Shown here: one piece after another, positions 7,478 to 16,121 of the stretch
Layout: every line of letters begins with the position of its first letter
Position numbering within the stretch: the stretch's first letter is position 1
Made by a program: the position numbers and the translations under genes
The notes under the pieces: generated by a model
What the model saw: the letters and a program-made list of their open reading frames with translations, nothing else
Told to the model about the DNA's origin: nothing
Database searches by the model: none
Assembly (NCBI GenBank): GCA_963817405.1
Contig: CAWFNW010000001.1
Coordinates: 124,001 to 188,000, forward strand
Reading direction: 5' to 3'
DNA: 64,000 bases
Origin: CAWFNW01 sp963817405
Lineage (GTDB): Bacteria; Actinomycetota; Coriobacteriia; Anaerosomatales; Anaerosomataceae

Positions 7478-8578
7478 CTACTCGATCCCGTCGTACGGCA
7501 CGACGATCTGGGCCTCGACACGCCCGACGCCGCCGATGCCGAGCGCTTGGGCGGCTGCCTTGGAGAGATCGAGGTCACGCCCCGCGATGAACGGTCCGCG
7601 GTCGTTCACGTAGACGATGATGCGGCGCTCACCGTTTGTCAGCGCGAGAACCGTCCCGAAGGGGAGTGTCTTCGACGCGCACGTGAAGTCGTCTTCGTTG
7701 AAGATCTGCCCGGATGCGCTTCCACGGCCGTGGAACTCGTTGCCGTACCACGAACAGACCGCGCCGAACGCCTCGTCCGTGCTCCGATAAGCGAGCGGCA
7801 TGTAGGCGGAGACCAGGAAGACATGTTCCGTGTCGGGAAAGACCGTTGCTTCGGCGCGAGGGATTGCCACACCGAGCGGCAACGAGCTCTCGCGCCAGCG
7901 CTGCCGGGTATTGGCATCCAACCTGCGCACCGTCCTGAGCGCCTCGCGCGCCTCCACGCCGAGGTGGGCGATCGCCCGCTCCTGCTCCTCGATCGCGTCT
8001 CGCAGCGTTGTGAGGCGGGCCGACTGCGAGGACTTGAGCGCGGTGTCTTGCGCTCGCAGGTCCTCGAGCGCGGATGCTTGGTACCGCGCCTCGGATGCAG
8101 CGACGTTCAGGTCGGCGACGACCTCGGCGTCGTCCGCCGCCAGACGAGCGAGGACTGATGCACGGCTCACCAGGTCACTCAGCGACTCGGAGGTGAGGAG
8201 GATCGAGAGCGCCTCGACCGACCCACGCTTGTAGACGACGACCATCCGTTCGTCGTACCGCGCCTGGGCAACTTCAAGCTCGGCCTCTGCGGAGGCGAGG
8301 GCGACCCGCTGGGCGCGGATGCGCTCCTCGGTGACCTGCAGCCGGGCGTCAAGCGCAGCCAGCTCGGCCTTTGCGTCGGCAGCCTTGCGGTCGAGATCGA
8401 TCGCGCGGACGGTCGCGGCGTCGAGTTCCGCGTTGATGCGCAGATACTCGGCAGCGTCCGTGGCGAACGGGATGTCCCGGGCGGGCATTGTCGGCGACTC
8501 GGCGTGGGCCATCGCGAGCATACCCGAGAGGGCGGCAGTAGCGACGACAAGGGTGGCGCAGACTCGCCAAACACGCAT
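7478..8578 (-). CDS. Secreted coiled-coil protein with C-terminal RlpA-like double-psi beta-barrel
   Basis: 366 residues from the ATG with GGAGG upstream. A Sec signal peptide covers about residues 1-26 (ends AMAHA). A long coiled coil (about 40-230, rich in A/E/R/L) follows. The C-terminus from Cys275-Ser-Trp-Tyr-Gly is an RlpA-type DPBB domain with NDRGPF and GRDLDLSKAAA. RlpA-like domains bind or cleave glycan strands; the coiled-coil half resembles that of PcsB/RipC-type wall hydrolase regulators. It is divergent from an NlpC/P60 protein of the same overall plan. Probable role: peptidoglycan remodelling outside the membrane. Confidence 0.85.
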   Translation of the reverse strand: MRVWRVCATLVVATAALSGMLAMAHAESPTMPARDIPFATDAAEYLRINAELDAATVRAIDLDRKAADAKAELAALDARLQVTEERIRAQRVALASAEAELEVAQARYDERMVVVYKRGSVEALSILLTSESLSDLVSRASVLARLAADDAEVVADLNVAASEARYQASALEDLRAQDTALKSSQSARLTTLRDAIEEQERAIAHLGVEAREALRTVRRLDANTRQRWRESSLPLGVAIPRAEATVFPDTEHVFLVSAYMPLAYRSTDEAFGAVCSWYGNEFHGRGSASGQIFNEDDFTCASKTLPFGTVLALTNGERRIIVYVNDRGPFIAGRDLDLSKAAAQALGIGGVGRVEAQIVVPYDGIE

Positions 8579-8689
8579 GGTTGAGGCCTCCAACGATCAC
8601 GCTCCCCAGGTGACCGGTTTGGGCCGGGAGGTTCCACTCTAGTGAAGTTGCGTGCCGTCTGGCAAGCCCTACGTTGCGTCTCGCGCGTG

Positions 8690-8698
8690 TGGTAGAAT
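8690..8698 (+). promoter_or_regulatory. Extended -10 promoter candidate for the NlpC/P60 gene
   Basis: TGGTAGAAT fits TGnTATAAT with one hexamer mismatch. No good -35 at 16-18 bp. It lies 68 bases before the GTG at 8766 in the divergent intergenic region (8579-8765). Confidence 0.42.
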
Positions 8699-8765
8699 TC
8701 GGACGACGGATTCGGCGTCCAATGAACGCCTCTCGATGCAGCAGTGACGTAGCAGGAGGTGCTCC

Positions 8766-9896
8766 GTGCGATCGCTTTCGACTTCGCGATGGGCGCGCCC
8801 CGTCATCCTCCTCACCGTAGCGATGCTTGTGGCGTCCCCGCTTGTCGCCGCCGCCGAGCCGACCACGCCGGCAATCGAGAAGAAGCGCTCCGAGGCCGCC
8901 GCCGCGCAGCTAGAGCTCGATCGCATGTCCGACGCGCTTGAGGTCCAGATCGAGGAGTATAACCGCGTCGCGGAGTCGCTCGATGCCACGCGCGAGCAGA
9001 TCCGCGTCACCCGTGCCGACCTGCGGCTTGCCGAGAGTGAACTCTCTGATGCTCAGACGAAGCTCGCCGAACGGGCGACCAACATCTACAAGCAGGGGCC
9101 GAACGGCATGATCGGGGTCTTGCTCGGTACGACGTCGTTCGACGACTTCGTCACACGCCTCGACCTGCTCATGCGCATCAACCGGGCCGATGCACGGATG
9201 GTCGCCGAGGTGAAGGACGCGAAGACGGCCGTCGAGGCCACCGAACGCACGTTGACGACGCGCGAGGCCGAGCAGGTCGCCCTCAAGCGCGAGACGGAGA
9301 CGCGCGGCGAGGCCATCGAGGCGGAGATCCGTCGGCAGGAGGGCTACCTCGCGTCGCTCGAAGGCGAGATCAAGCAGCTCATCGCCGAGGAGCAGGAGCG
9401 GCAGCGCAAGCTCGCCGAGGAGCGCGCACGGCAGGCCGCGGAACGCGCACGCCAAGCTGCGGCTCGCGCGGTGTCGGGTGGGCGCATCGCGACGCCCACC
9501 GATTCGCTCACCGGTGGGCACCCCGAAGTCGTCCAGATCGCGCTCGGGTTCTTGGGCGTGCCCTACATGTGGGGAGGCTCCTCGCCGAGCGGCTTCGACT
9601 GTTCGGGCCTGTGCTCCTACGTCTACCGCCAGATCGGCATCGACCTCCCGCGCACAAGCCGCGACCAGTATCGGGTGGGCAGTCATATCGCGCCGGACCG
9701 TCTGGATCTCCTGCGAGCGGGCGATCTCGTATTCTTCGGGACGGGTGGGGACCCCAACCAGGTGCATCACGTCGGCATCTACGTCGGGAACGGCGAGTAC
9801 GTACACGCGCCGCAACAGAACGATGTCGTGAAGATCTCGTCCCTCACGGACCGGATCATCAGCCGCGGGGACTACGTCGGGGCGTCGCGCTTCTGA
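8766..9896 (+). CDS. Secreted NlpC/P60 peptidoglycan endopeptidase with coiled coil
   Basis: 376 residues, GTG start after AGGAGG. Signal peptide about 1-30 (LVAAAEP). A long coiled coil spans about 35-235, ending in a run of EERARQAAERARQAAARA type. The NlpC/P60 domain follows with catalytic Cys279 in FDCSGLCSY and His335 in HHVGIYVG; the third polar residue is expected at the His in EYVHAP. Such enzymes cut stem peptides in peptidoglycan. The coiled coil plus NlpC plan is like RipA/CwlO-type hydrolases activated by FtsEX-type partners. The divergent neighbour shares the coiled-coil plan. Confidence 0.93.
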   Translation: MRSLSTSRWARPVILLTVAMLVASPLVAAAEPTTPAIEKKRSEAAAAQLELDRMSDALEVQIEEYNRVAESLDATREQIRVTRADLRLAESELSDAQTKLAERATNIYKQGPNGMIGVLLGTTSFDDFVTRLDLLMRINRADARMVAEVKDAKTAVEATERTLTTREAEQVALKRETETRGEAIEAEIRRQEGYLASLEGEIKQLIAEEQERQRKLAEERARQAAERARQAAARAVSGGRIATPTDSLTGGHPEVVQIALGFLGVPYMWGGSSPSGFDCSGLCSYVYRQIGIDLPRTSRDQYRVGSHIAPDRLDLLRAGDLVFFGTGGDPNQVHHVGIYVGNGEYVHAPQQNDVVKISSLTDRIISRGDYVGASRF

Positions 9897-9931
9897 GGCT
9901 CTTCCGACCGCACTTCTGTGCATGGTCCCTG

Positions 9932-9940
9932 TGCTATCAT
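9932..9940 (+). promoter_or_regulatory. Extended -10 promoter candidate for iorA
   Basis: TGCTATCAT matches TGnTATAAT with one hexamer mismatch, 54 bases upstream of the chosen iorA start. No clear -35. Confidence 0.4.
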
Positions 9941-9993
9941 TCACGAAATCCCGCACGCCTGTGTGGGTCTATCCGTCACTCGGAGGTGACCGC

Positions 9994-11748
9994 TTGACTC
10001 GGGCGTTGATGTCGGGAAACGAGGCGGTCGCGCGGGGCGCGTGGGAGGCCGGCGTCGCTGTCGGTGTCGGCTACCCCGGCACGCCGTCGACGGAGGTCCT
10101 CGAGAATCTCGTTCACCACGAGGACGTTCGCTGCGAGTGGGCACCTAACGAGAAGGTCGCGGCCGAGGTCGCTGCAGGCGTGAGCGCCGGCGGCCGCCGT
10201 GCGATCGTCACGATGAAGCACGTGGGGCTCAACGTCGCGGCCGACCCGCTCTTCACGCTCGCGTACACCGGTGTTGGCGGCGGCCTCGTCTTCTTCGTCG
10301 CCGACGACCCCGGCATGCACTCCTCTCAGAACGAGCAGGACACGCGCAACTACGCCGCGTTCGCGAGGGTGCCGCTGCTCGAGCCGTCGAACAGCCAGGA
10401 AGCGCTCGACTTCACCCGCGCGGCGTTCGCCCTCTCCGAGGAGTTCGACACGCCGGTAATCGTGCGCTCGACAACGCGGGTGGCTCACTCGAAGGGCCTT
10501 GTCGAGGTGGGGGAGCGTGCGACGCTCGCCGAGCCGAAGCCGTACTCCCGCAACGCGGCCAAGTGGGTCATGATGCCCGGCAACGCCCGGGCTCGCCGGG
10601 CCCTCATGGACGACCGAATCGCCGCGCTTGCCGGCCGGGCGTGCGACTGCGCGTTCAACGAGATGATCATCAAGGACCCGTCGCTCGGCGTGATCACGTC
10701 GGGCGTTGTCGCCGAGTATGTGGCCGAGGCCCTGCCAGACGCGTCGATCCTCAAACTCGGGATGACGTTCCCGGTGCCGGAGAGCCTGATCCTGGAATTC
10801 GCCTCCAAAGTCACGCGCGTCGCCGTCGTTGAAGAGATCGATCGCTACCTTACCCGCGCCGTGCGCGCGCTCGGCATCGAGGTCGTGGAAACCGGACTGC
10901 CAACCTCAGGGGAGCTCACCGCGGACCTCGTTGCGGCTGCCTTCGGCGCACCGGCACGGCAGACGCGCGAGCCGCTCAAGGACCTCCCGCCGCGGCCGCC
11001 TCTTCTGTGTCCGGGTTGTCCGCACAGGGGCGTCTTCTGGGCACTCGGGAAGCTGCGCGCGGTCGTCATGGGCGACATCGGCTGCTACACCCTGGCAGCG
11101 CTTCCGCCGCTCGCTGCGATGGACAGCTGCGTGTGCATGGGCGCGAGCGTGAGCATGGCCCATGGTCTCGCCCTGGCGAGGACCGCCGAGCGGCCGGTCG
11201 TGGCTGTGATCGGCGACTCGACCTTCGCGCACTCGGGCATCACCGGGCTACTCAATATGGTGTACAACGGCGGGACCGGCACGATCGTGATTCTCGACAA
11301 CCGCACCACCGCCATGACAGGGCACCAGGGCAACCCGGTCTCGGGCTGGACGCTCGACGGGAAGCCCGCTCCGGCGCTCGACTTGGAAGCGCTTGTCACT
11401 GCGCTCGGGGTCCCGTCGGTCGTGACGGTCAATCCGCACGACCTGCCTGCAACACTTCAGGCGCTGACCGCGGCGACCGCGGCAGAGGCGCTGAGCGTCG
11501 TGATCGCCAAGGCGCCGTGCGCGCTGCTCGTGAAGGAGCACGACGCGGTCTTCGCTGTCGATGAGGAGAGCTGCACGGCCTGCGGAGCATGCATACGCCT
11601 CGGCTGCCCGGCAATCATGAAGGCGCCCAACGGGCGCGCGGTCATCGACGTTTCGCTCTGCGTGGGCTGCTCGCAGTGCGTGCAGGTGTGTCGCTACGAT
11701 GCCATTCAGTCCGCTGGCGCCGCGTGCGACTTCGGAGGTGCGCTGTGA
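9994..11748 (+). CDS. iorA: Indolepyruvate:ferredoxin oxidoreductase alpha subunit
   Basis: 584 residues from TTG at 9994, chosen because GGAGGTGA lies eight bases ahead and the resulting N-terminus (LTRALMSGNEAVARGAWEAG) matches the family. Oxidatively decarboxylates aryl 2-oxoacids (indolepyruvate, phenylpyruvate) to the acyl-CoA with reduced ferredoxin. Domains: pyrimidine-binding domain at the N-terminus, TPP-binding domain with GDIGCYTL and GDSTFAHSG, and a C-terminal 2x[4Fe-4S] ferredoxin domain (CTACGACIRLGCP and CVGCSQCVQVC). It is oxygen-sensitive in known members. The stop overlaps the iorB start. This opens the amino-acid catabolism locus. Confidence 0.95.
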   Translation: MTRALMSGNEAVARGAWEAGVAVGVGYPGTPSTEVLENLVHHEDVRCEWAPNEKVAAEVAAGVSAGGRRAIVTMKHVGLNVAADPLFTLAYTGVGGGLVFFVADDPGMHSSQNEQDTRNYAAFARVPLLEPSNSQEALDFTRAAFALSEEFDTPVIVRSTTRVAHSKGLVEVGERATLAEPKPYSRNAAKWVMMPGNARARRALMDDRIAALAGRACDCAFNEMIIKDPSLGVITSGVVAEYVAEALPDASILKLGMTFPVPESLILEFASKVTRVAVVEEIDRYLTRAVRALGIEVVETGLPTSGELTADLVAAAFGAPARQTREPLKDLPPRPPLLCPGCPHRGVFWALGKLRAVVMGDIGCYTLAALPPLAAMDSCVCMGASVSMAHGLALARTAERPVVAVIGDSTFAHSGITGLLNMVYNGGTGTIVILDNRTTAMTGHQGNPVSGWTLDGKPAPALDLEALVTALGVPSVVTVNPHDLPATLQALTAATAAEALSVVIAKAPCALLVKEHDAVFAVDEESCTACGACIRLGCPAIMKAPNGRAVIDVSLCVGCSQCVQVCRYDAIQSAGAACDFGGAL

Positions 11749-12341
11749 GCGCGCAGGTCACGACGGTCGTGCTCGCTGGGGTGGGCGGCCAGGGCACCAT
11801 CCTCGCCGGCGACGTGCTGGCGAAGGTCGCCGCTGCCGAGGGCCACGATGTCAAGCTCTCCGAGGTCCACGGCATGGCGCAGCGGGGTGGATCGGTAGAC
11901 ACGGTCGTGCGTTTCGGCGAGCGCGTGCACGCGCCGACGACGGCTCCCGGTGCCGCGGACAACCTCATCGCGTTCGAGCTCATCGAGGCCGCGCGCACGC
12001 TGCCGCTCTTGAAGCCCGGAGGCACGCTGGTCGTGAACAACCGGACTGTCCTGCCGTTGCCGGTGCTCACGGGCGCGCTTCCGCAGCCGACCGGCATCGA
12101 GGCAGCGCTCGCGTATGAGGATGCGGTCTTCATCGACGCCGAGGCGCTCGCGTGCGAGGCGGGTAGTCCGCGCTCGGCAAACATCGTGCTGCTTGGTGCG
12201 GCATCGTACGGTCTGCCGTTCGATGTGGAGACATGGAAGTCGGTCATCGCGTCGCGTGTTCCCCCGAAGACGGTCGAGGGCAACCTGCGCGCGTTCGACC
12301 TCGGTCGTTCAGCCTGCGCGGAAGGAGCCTGTGCGCTATGA
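11745..12341 (+). CDS. iorB: Indolepyruvate:ferredoxin oxidoreductase beta subunit
   Basis: 198 residues, the gamma-type domain of 2-oxoacid:ferredoxin oxidoreductases. Seen: VVLAGVGGQGTILAGDVLA at the N-terminus, EVHGMAQRGGSV, and ANIVLLGA near residue 150. The GTG start overlaps the iorA stop (GTGA), with GGAGGTG five bases before. A longer reading frame upstream is inside iorA and is rejected. It works only as a complex with IorA. The stop overlaps the ATG of the ACT-domain gene, so all three should be made together. Confidence 0.94.
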   Translation: MSAQVTTVVLAGVGGQGTILAGDVLAKVAAAEGHDVKLSEVHGMAQRGGSVDTVVRFGERVHAPTTAPGAADNLIAFELIEAARTLPLLKPGGTLVVNNRTVLPLPVLTGALPQPTGIEAALAYEDAVFIDAEALACEAGSPRSANIVLLGAASYGLPFDVETWKSVIASRVPPKTVEGNLRAFDLGRSACAEGACAL

Positions 12342-12772
12342 GCATCGCCAGCGTGACTCAGCTTTCGGTCTTCATCGAGAACAAGTCCGGTCGCGTGAGC
12401 GAAGTCACGGACACGCTCGGGAAGGCGGGCGTGAACATCAGGGGCTTCTCGGTGTCGGACACCGTGGACTACGGCATCCTGCGCCTCATCGTCGACGCGC
12501 CTTCCATCGCGACTGCAGCTTTGAGGGCCGAGGGTTTCACGGTTCGGGAGGACGAGGTCATCTGCATCGACCTTCCCGACGTGCCGGGCGGGCTTGCCGG
12601 CGTGCTGAAGATCGTGGCCTCCGCGGGCGTGAACATCGAGTACGTCTACTCGCTCATTGCAACGTATGTGGTGATCAACGTGGCGGACGTGGAGCGGGCG
12701 GCGCGACTGCTCGCCGACAAGCCGGTCCGTCTGGTCGGGCAGGAGGAGATCGCCTCGGTCCGCACGGACTGA
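12338..12772 (+). CDS. Tandem ACT-domain protein
   Basis: 144 residues, two ACT domains (about 5-70 and 73-140), the first starting VTQLSVFIENKSGRVSEV, the second DLPDVPGGLAGVLKIVA. ACT domains bind amino acids. Stand-alone double-ACT proteins next to iorAB and paaK are common in anaerobes, where they probably sense aromatic or branched-chain amino acids. No catalytic or DNA-binding domain is present, so it would act by contact with another protein. The start ATG overlaps the iorB stop, with AAGGAG ten bases upstream. Confidence 0.9.
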   Translation: MSIASVTQLSVFIENKSGRVSEVTDTLGKAGVNIRGFSVSDTVDYGILRLIVDAPSIATAALRAEGFTVREDEVICIDLPDVPGGLAGVLKIVASAGVNIEYVYSLIATYVVINVADVERAARLLADKPVRLVGQEEIASVRTD

Positions 12773-12836
12773 GGCTGCTCGCCGGGTGGCCGCGATGCGG
12801 CTGCCGGCGGGTGCGCGAGAGGGGAGCGTGAAGGGG

Positions 12837-14033
12837 ATGCGGACGGACACGCGGAGACTGATGGCGCTCGTCTGTGCCCTTGCGCTCATCGGCGTGGTGG
12901 TTGTCGGTTGCGCGCCGAAGGGCGAGGGCGAAGACACGACAGACGGGACCGAGCCGAAGGAGCCCTACCGAATCGGGGCGATCCTCTCGCTGACAGGCAC
13001 TTATGCGGGCCTTGGAGCGCCTGAGAAGAACACACTCGAGATGGAGGTCGAACGCATCAACGCCGCAGGCGGCGTGGACGGGCACTTGATCGAGATCGCG
13101 TACGAAGACGATGCAACCGACGCAGCGAAGGCGCAAGCGGCCGCGGTGCGCCTGATCGAGCAGGAAGACGTCGTCGCGATCATCGGCGCCACCGGAACCG
13201 GTCAGTCGATGGCCATGCGGGCCGACGTCGTGCGTGCGGGTATCCCGCAAGTCTCGATTGCCGGCGGGACCGTCATCACGAAGGATTTCAGCGAGTGGGT
13301 CTTCCAGACACCCTGGTCGAACTCGCTCGTGGTGCCGTTCACCCTCAAGTACCTCAAGGGTAAGGGCATCGCGAAGATCGCGCTCATCACCGACACGGGA
13401 GGCTTCGGGGCTGACGGACTTGCGGTGCTCCAGGAAGAGGCCCCCAAGGCCGGCCTCACCATCGTCGAATCGCAGACCTTCAACCCCGGCGACACCGACA
13501 TGACCGGCCAGCTGACCAAGGTCAAGGCGTCTGACGCGCAGGCGGTCGTTCTGTGGAACGCCGGCAAGGAAGCCGCGATCGTCGCCAAGAACATGCAGCA
13601 GCTCAATATGGGCTTGCCGCTGTACGGCGGGCACGGCAACGCGCGCTCGGAGTTCATCGAGGGGGCCGGATCGGCGGCGGAAGGCTTCCGCTTTGCGGCA
13701 GGCAAGATCCTCATCCCGTCGACCTACGGCGAGGGGACTGAGAGCTACACCGTCGCAACTGACTTCATCGACCGCTACACAGCGCGCTACTCCAAGGGTC
13801 CCGATACGTTCGCCGGTCACGCGTACGACGCGCTCCACCTGATCGTCGAGGCGCTCGGCCGCCTGGACGAGGGCTTCACACCCGACGACCTACGTGCCCA
13901 GATCGAGGCGACCGATGGGTTTGTTGGCATCGGCGGCGTGTTCACCTTCTCTCCGACCGACCACAACGGTCTCTCTGAAGGCGATCTGGTCATGTACGAA
14001 GTCAAAGACGGGAAATGGGTGCTGGCCGAGTAG
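12837..14033 (+). CDS. livK: Branched-chain amino acid ABC transporter substrate-binding lipoprotein (LivK-like), copy 1
   Basis: 398 residues. Lipoprotein signal peptide with lipobox VVVGC; the mature protein begins at that Cys. The periplasmic-binding-protein type I fold is clear: IGAILSLTGTYAGLG, INAAGGVDGHLIEI, a Rossmann-like second lobe and GVFTFSPTDHNGLSEGD at the end. It captures Leu/Ile/Val or related amino acids for LivHMGF. Start choice: ATG 12837 with GGGGAG about ten bases upstream; GTG 12828 is also in frame. The next gene is a close paralogue. Confidence 0.92.
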   Translation: MRTDTRRLMALVCALALIGVVVVGCAPKGEGEDTTDGTEPKEPYRIGAILSLTGTYAGLGAPEKNTLEMEVERINAAGGVDGHLIEIAYEDDATDAAKAQAAAVRLIEQEDVVAIIGATGTGQSMAMRADVVRAGIPQVSIAGGTVITKDFSEWVFQTPWSNSLVVPFTLKYLKGKGIAKIALITDTGGFGADGLAVLQEEAPKAGLTIVESQTFNPGDTDMTGQLTKVKASDAQAVVLWNAGKEAAIVAKNMQQLNMGLPLYGGHGNARSEFIEGAGSAAEGFRFAAGKILIPSTYGEGTESYTVATDFIDRYTARYSKGPDTFAGHAYDALHLIVEALGRLDEGFTPDDLRAQIEATDGFVGIGGVFTFSPTDHNGLSEGDLVMYEVKDGKWVLAE

Positions 14034-14062
14034 GCTCATCGAGTGACGGGGAGACGACAGAG

Positions 14063-15238
14063 ATGAAACGCTCACGATTCGCGACGGCGCTTCTGCTCTG
14101 CGCTGCGCTGGTGCTGCTCGCCGGATGCGGTGGCACGTCCGACGACGGCGGAATGACCGGAGCGGAACCGTACCGGATCGGCGCGGTCGTCTCCCTCACA
14201 GGGACGTACGCGGGTCTCGGCACGCCGGCCAAGCAGGCGATCGAGCTCGAGCGGGACAGGATCAACGCGGCTGGCGGTATCGACGGGCACCTGCTCGAGG
14301 TCGTCTTCGAGGACGACGCGACGGACGCGGCCAAGGCGCAAGCCGCGACCGTTCGGCTGATCGAGCAAGAAGATGTTCTCGCGGTCATCGGCGCGTCCGG
14401 TACCGGTCAGACGATGGCGATGCGGAGCGACATCGAGCGGGCGCAGATCCCGCAGGTGTCCATGGCGGGCGGGTCGGTCATCACGGCCGAGCTCTCCAAG
14501 TGGGTCTTCCAGACGCCGTGGCCGAACCGCGTGGTGATCCCCTTCGTGCTCAAGAAGATGGCCGCCGCAGGCCTCGTGAAGGTCGCGCTCATCAGTGACA
14601 CCGGCGGCTACGGCGTCGACGGACGCGACATCGTCCTCGCCCAGGCGGGCGCAGCCGGCGTCACCATCGTCGCCGACGAGACCTGCAACCCCGGCGACAC
14701 CGACATGACGGCGCAGCTTACGAGCATTCGCGCCGCGGAGCCGGACGTCGTCTTGGTCTGGAACGCCGGCAAGGAGGCCGCAATCGTCGCCAAGAACATG
14801 CGGCAGCTCAACATGGCGCAACCGCTCTACGGCGGCTCGGGCATTGCCCGCGTGGAGTTCATTCAGGGGGCTGGGGCCGCGGCCGAGGGCGTCCGTCTCG
14901 GCACCGGCAAGATCCTCGTGCCCGAGGCATACGGCGTCGGGACCGAGGAGTACGGCGTGGCCAAGAGCTTCATCGATCGCTACACCGAGAAGTACGGAGT
15001 GGCCCCGGACATCTTCGCAGGGCACGCCTACGACGCAATCGGTCTCATCGCAGACGCGCTCGGGCGCATAGACGGCGACGTCACGCCGAGTGCGCTGCGC
15101 GACGCGCTCGAGTCGACGCAGGGGTGGATCGGCATCGGCGGCGTCTTCACGTACACTCCTACCGACCACAACGGCCTCTCCGAGAAGGACATGGTGCTCT
15201 ACCGCATCGAGAATGGCACCTGGCAGCTGGACAAGTAG
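14063..15238 (+). CDS. livK: Branched-chain amino acid ABC transporter substrate-binding lipoprotein (LivK-like), copy 2
   Basis: 391 residues. Lipobox LLAGC. The same fold and many of the same stretches as copy 1 (LTGTYAGLG, LVWNAGKEAAIVAKNM, TPTDHNGLSEKD), so the pair arose by tandem duplication. Differences in the ligand-facing first lobe could give different specificity. Start: ATG 14063 with GGGGAG upstream; the upstream in-frame extension overlaps copy 1. It sits four bases ahead of livH, so it belongs to the transporter operon. Confidence 0.92.
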   Translation: MKRSRFATALLLCAALVLLAGCGGTSDDGGMTGAEPYRIGAVVSLTGTYAGLGTPAKQAIELERDRINAAGGIDGHLLEVVFEDDATDAAKAQAATVRLIEQEDVLAVIGASGTGQTMAMRSDIERAQIPQVSMAGGSVITAELSKWVFQTPWPNRVVIPFVLKKMAAAGLVKVALISDTGGYGVDGRDIVLAQAGAAGVTIVADETCNPGDTDMTAQLTSIRAAEPDVVLVWNAGKEAAIVAKNMRQLNMAQPLYGGSGIARVEFIQGAGAAAEGVRLGTGKILVPEAYGVGTEEYGVAKSFIDRYTEKYGVAPDIFAGHAYDAIGLIADALGRIDGDVTPSALRDALESTQGWIGIGGVFTYTPTDHNGLSEKDMVLYRIENGTWQLDK

Positions 15239-15241
15239 CTC

Positions 15242-16121
15242 ATGGCGAGCGCTGAGTTCCTCCAGTACGTCGTCGCAGGGCTGAAGAGCGGCGCCATCTA
15301 TGCGCTCGTGGCGCTCGGCTTCACGCTGGTCTACGGATCGACCGGGATCATCAACTTCGCGCAGGGCGAGTTCTTCATGCTGGGGGGCATGCTCGCCGTC
15401 GTTCTTTCACGGCCTCGGGCTGCCGCTGCCGATCGCGGGGCTCGCCGGGGTCATGACCACCGCCGCGGTGGGCGTCGCATTCGAGCGAGTCGCGCTCCGC
15501 CCGCGTCGCGATGCGGGGCCGCTCGTCCTGATCATCATCACCATCGGCGGCTCGATGGTCTTGAAGTCGCTCGCTCGACACATCTTCGGTCCCAACGAGG
15601 CGGCGCTTCCTGAGTTTACCCCGGGACCGTCGTTCGATCTGGCGGGCGTCGCGATCGAACGACAGGCGCTGTGGGTGTGGGGCCTGACGCTCGTGACCGT
15701 GGTGGCGCTCACGTGGGTGTACCGAAGGACGAAGTTCGGGCGATCGATGCGCGCCTGCTCGCTCAGCCACGACGCCGCGCGCCTGATGGGCATCGACACC
15801 GCCCGCGTCGTCATGGTGAGCTTCGGATTGGCGGCGGCGATCGGCGCGCTCGCTGGTCTGGTTGTCACGCCGCTCACGCAGACGAGTTGGGACGTCGGCG
15901 CCACGATGGGGCTCAAGGGCTTCGCGGCGGCGATTCTGGGAGGGCTCGGTAACCCGATCGCGTCGGTGGTGGGCGGTCTGTTGCTCGGACTGCTGGAAAG
16001 CCTGTCCATCGCCTTCATCTCGTCCACCTACAAGGACGCACTCTCGTTGTTGGTGCTCCTGATCGTGCTCTTCTGGCGCCCGCAGGGTCTTTTCGGCCGG
16101 GCGCGCCGGGAGAAGGTGTGA
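15242..16121 (+). CDS. livH: LivH-like permease, interrupted by an apparent single-base insertion
   Basis: Membrane subunit of the branched-chain amino acid ABC transporter. The N-terminal half runs in one frame from ATG 15242 (GLKSGAIYALVALGFTLVYG, FAQGEFFMLGGMLAV). The rest runs in the +1 frame from about 15402 (FFHGLGLPLPIAGLAGV and onward to the stop at 16121). Dropping one base near 15401 joins both parts into one normal LivH of about 292 residues. No other defect is visible and the downstream overlap with livM (GTGA) is intact. A sequencing or assembly error is likely; a real frameshift mutation would inactivate the transporter. Confidence 0.85.
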
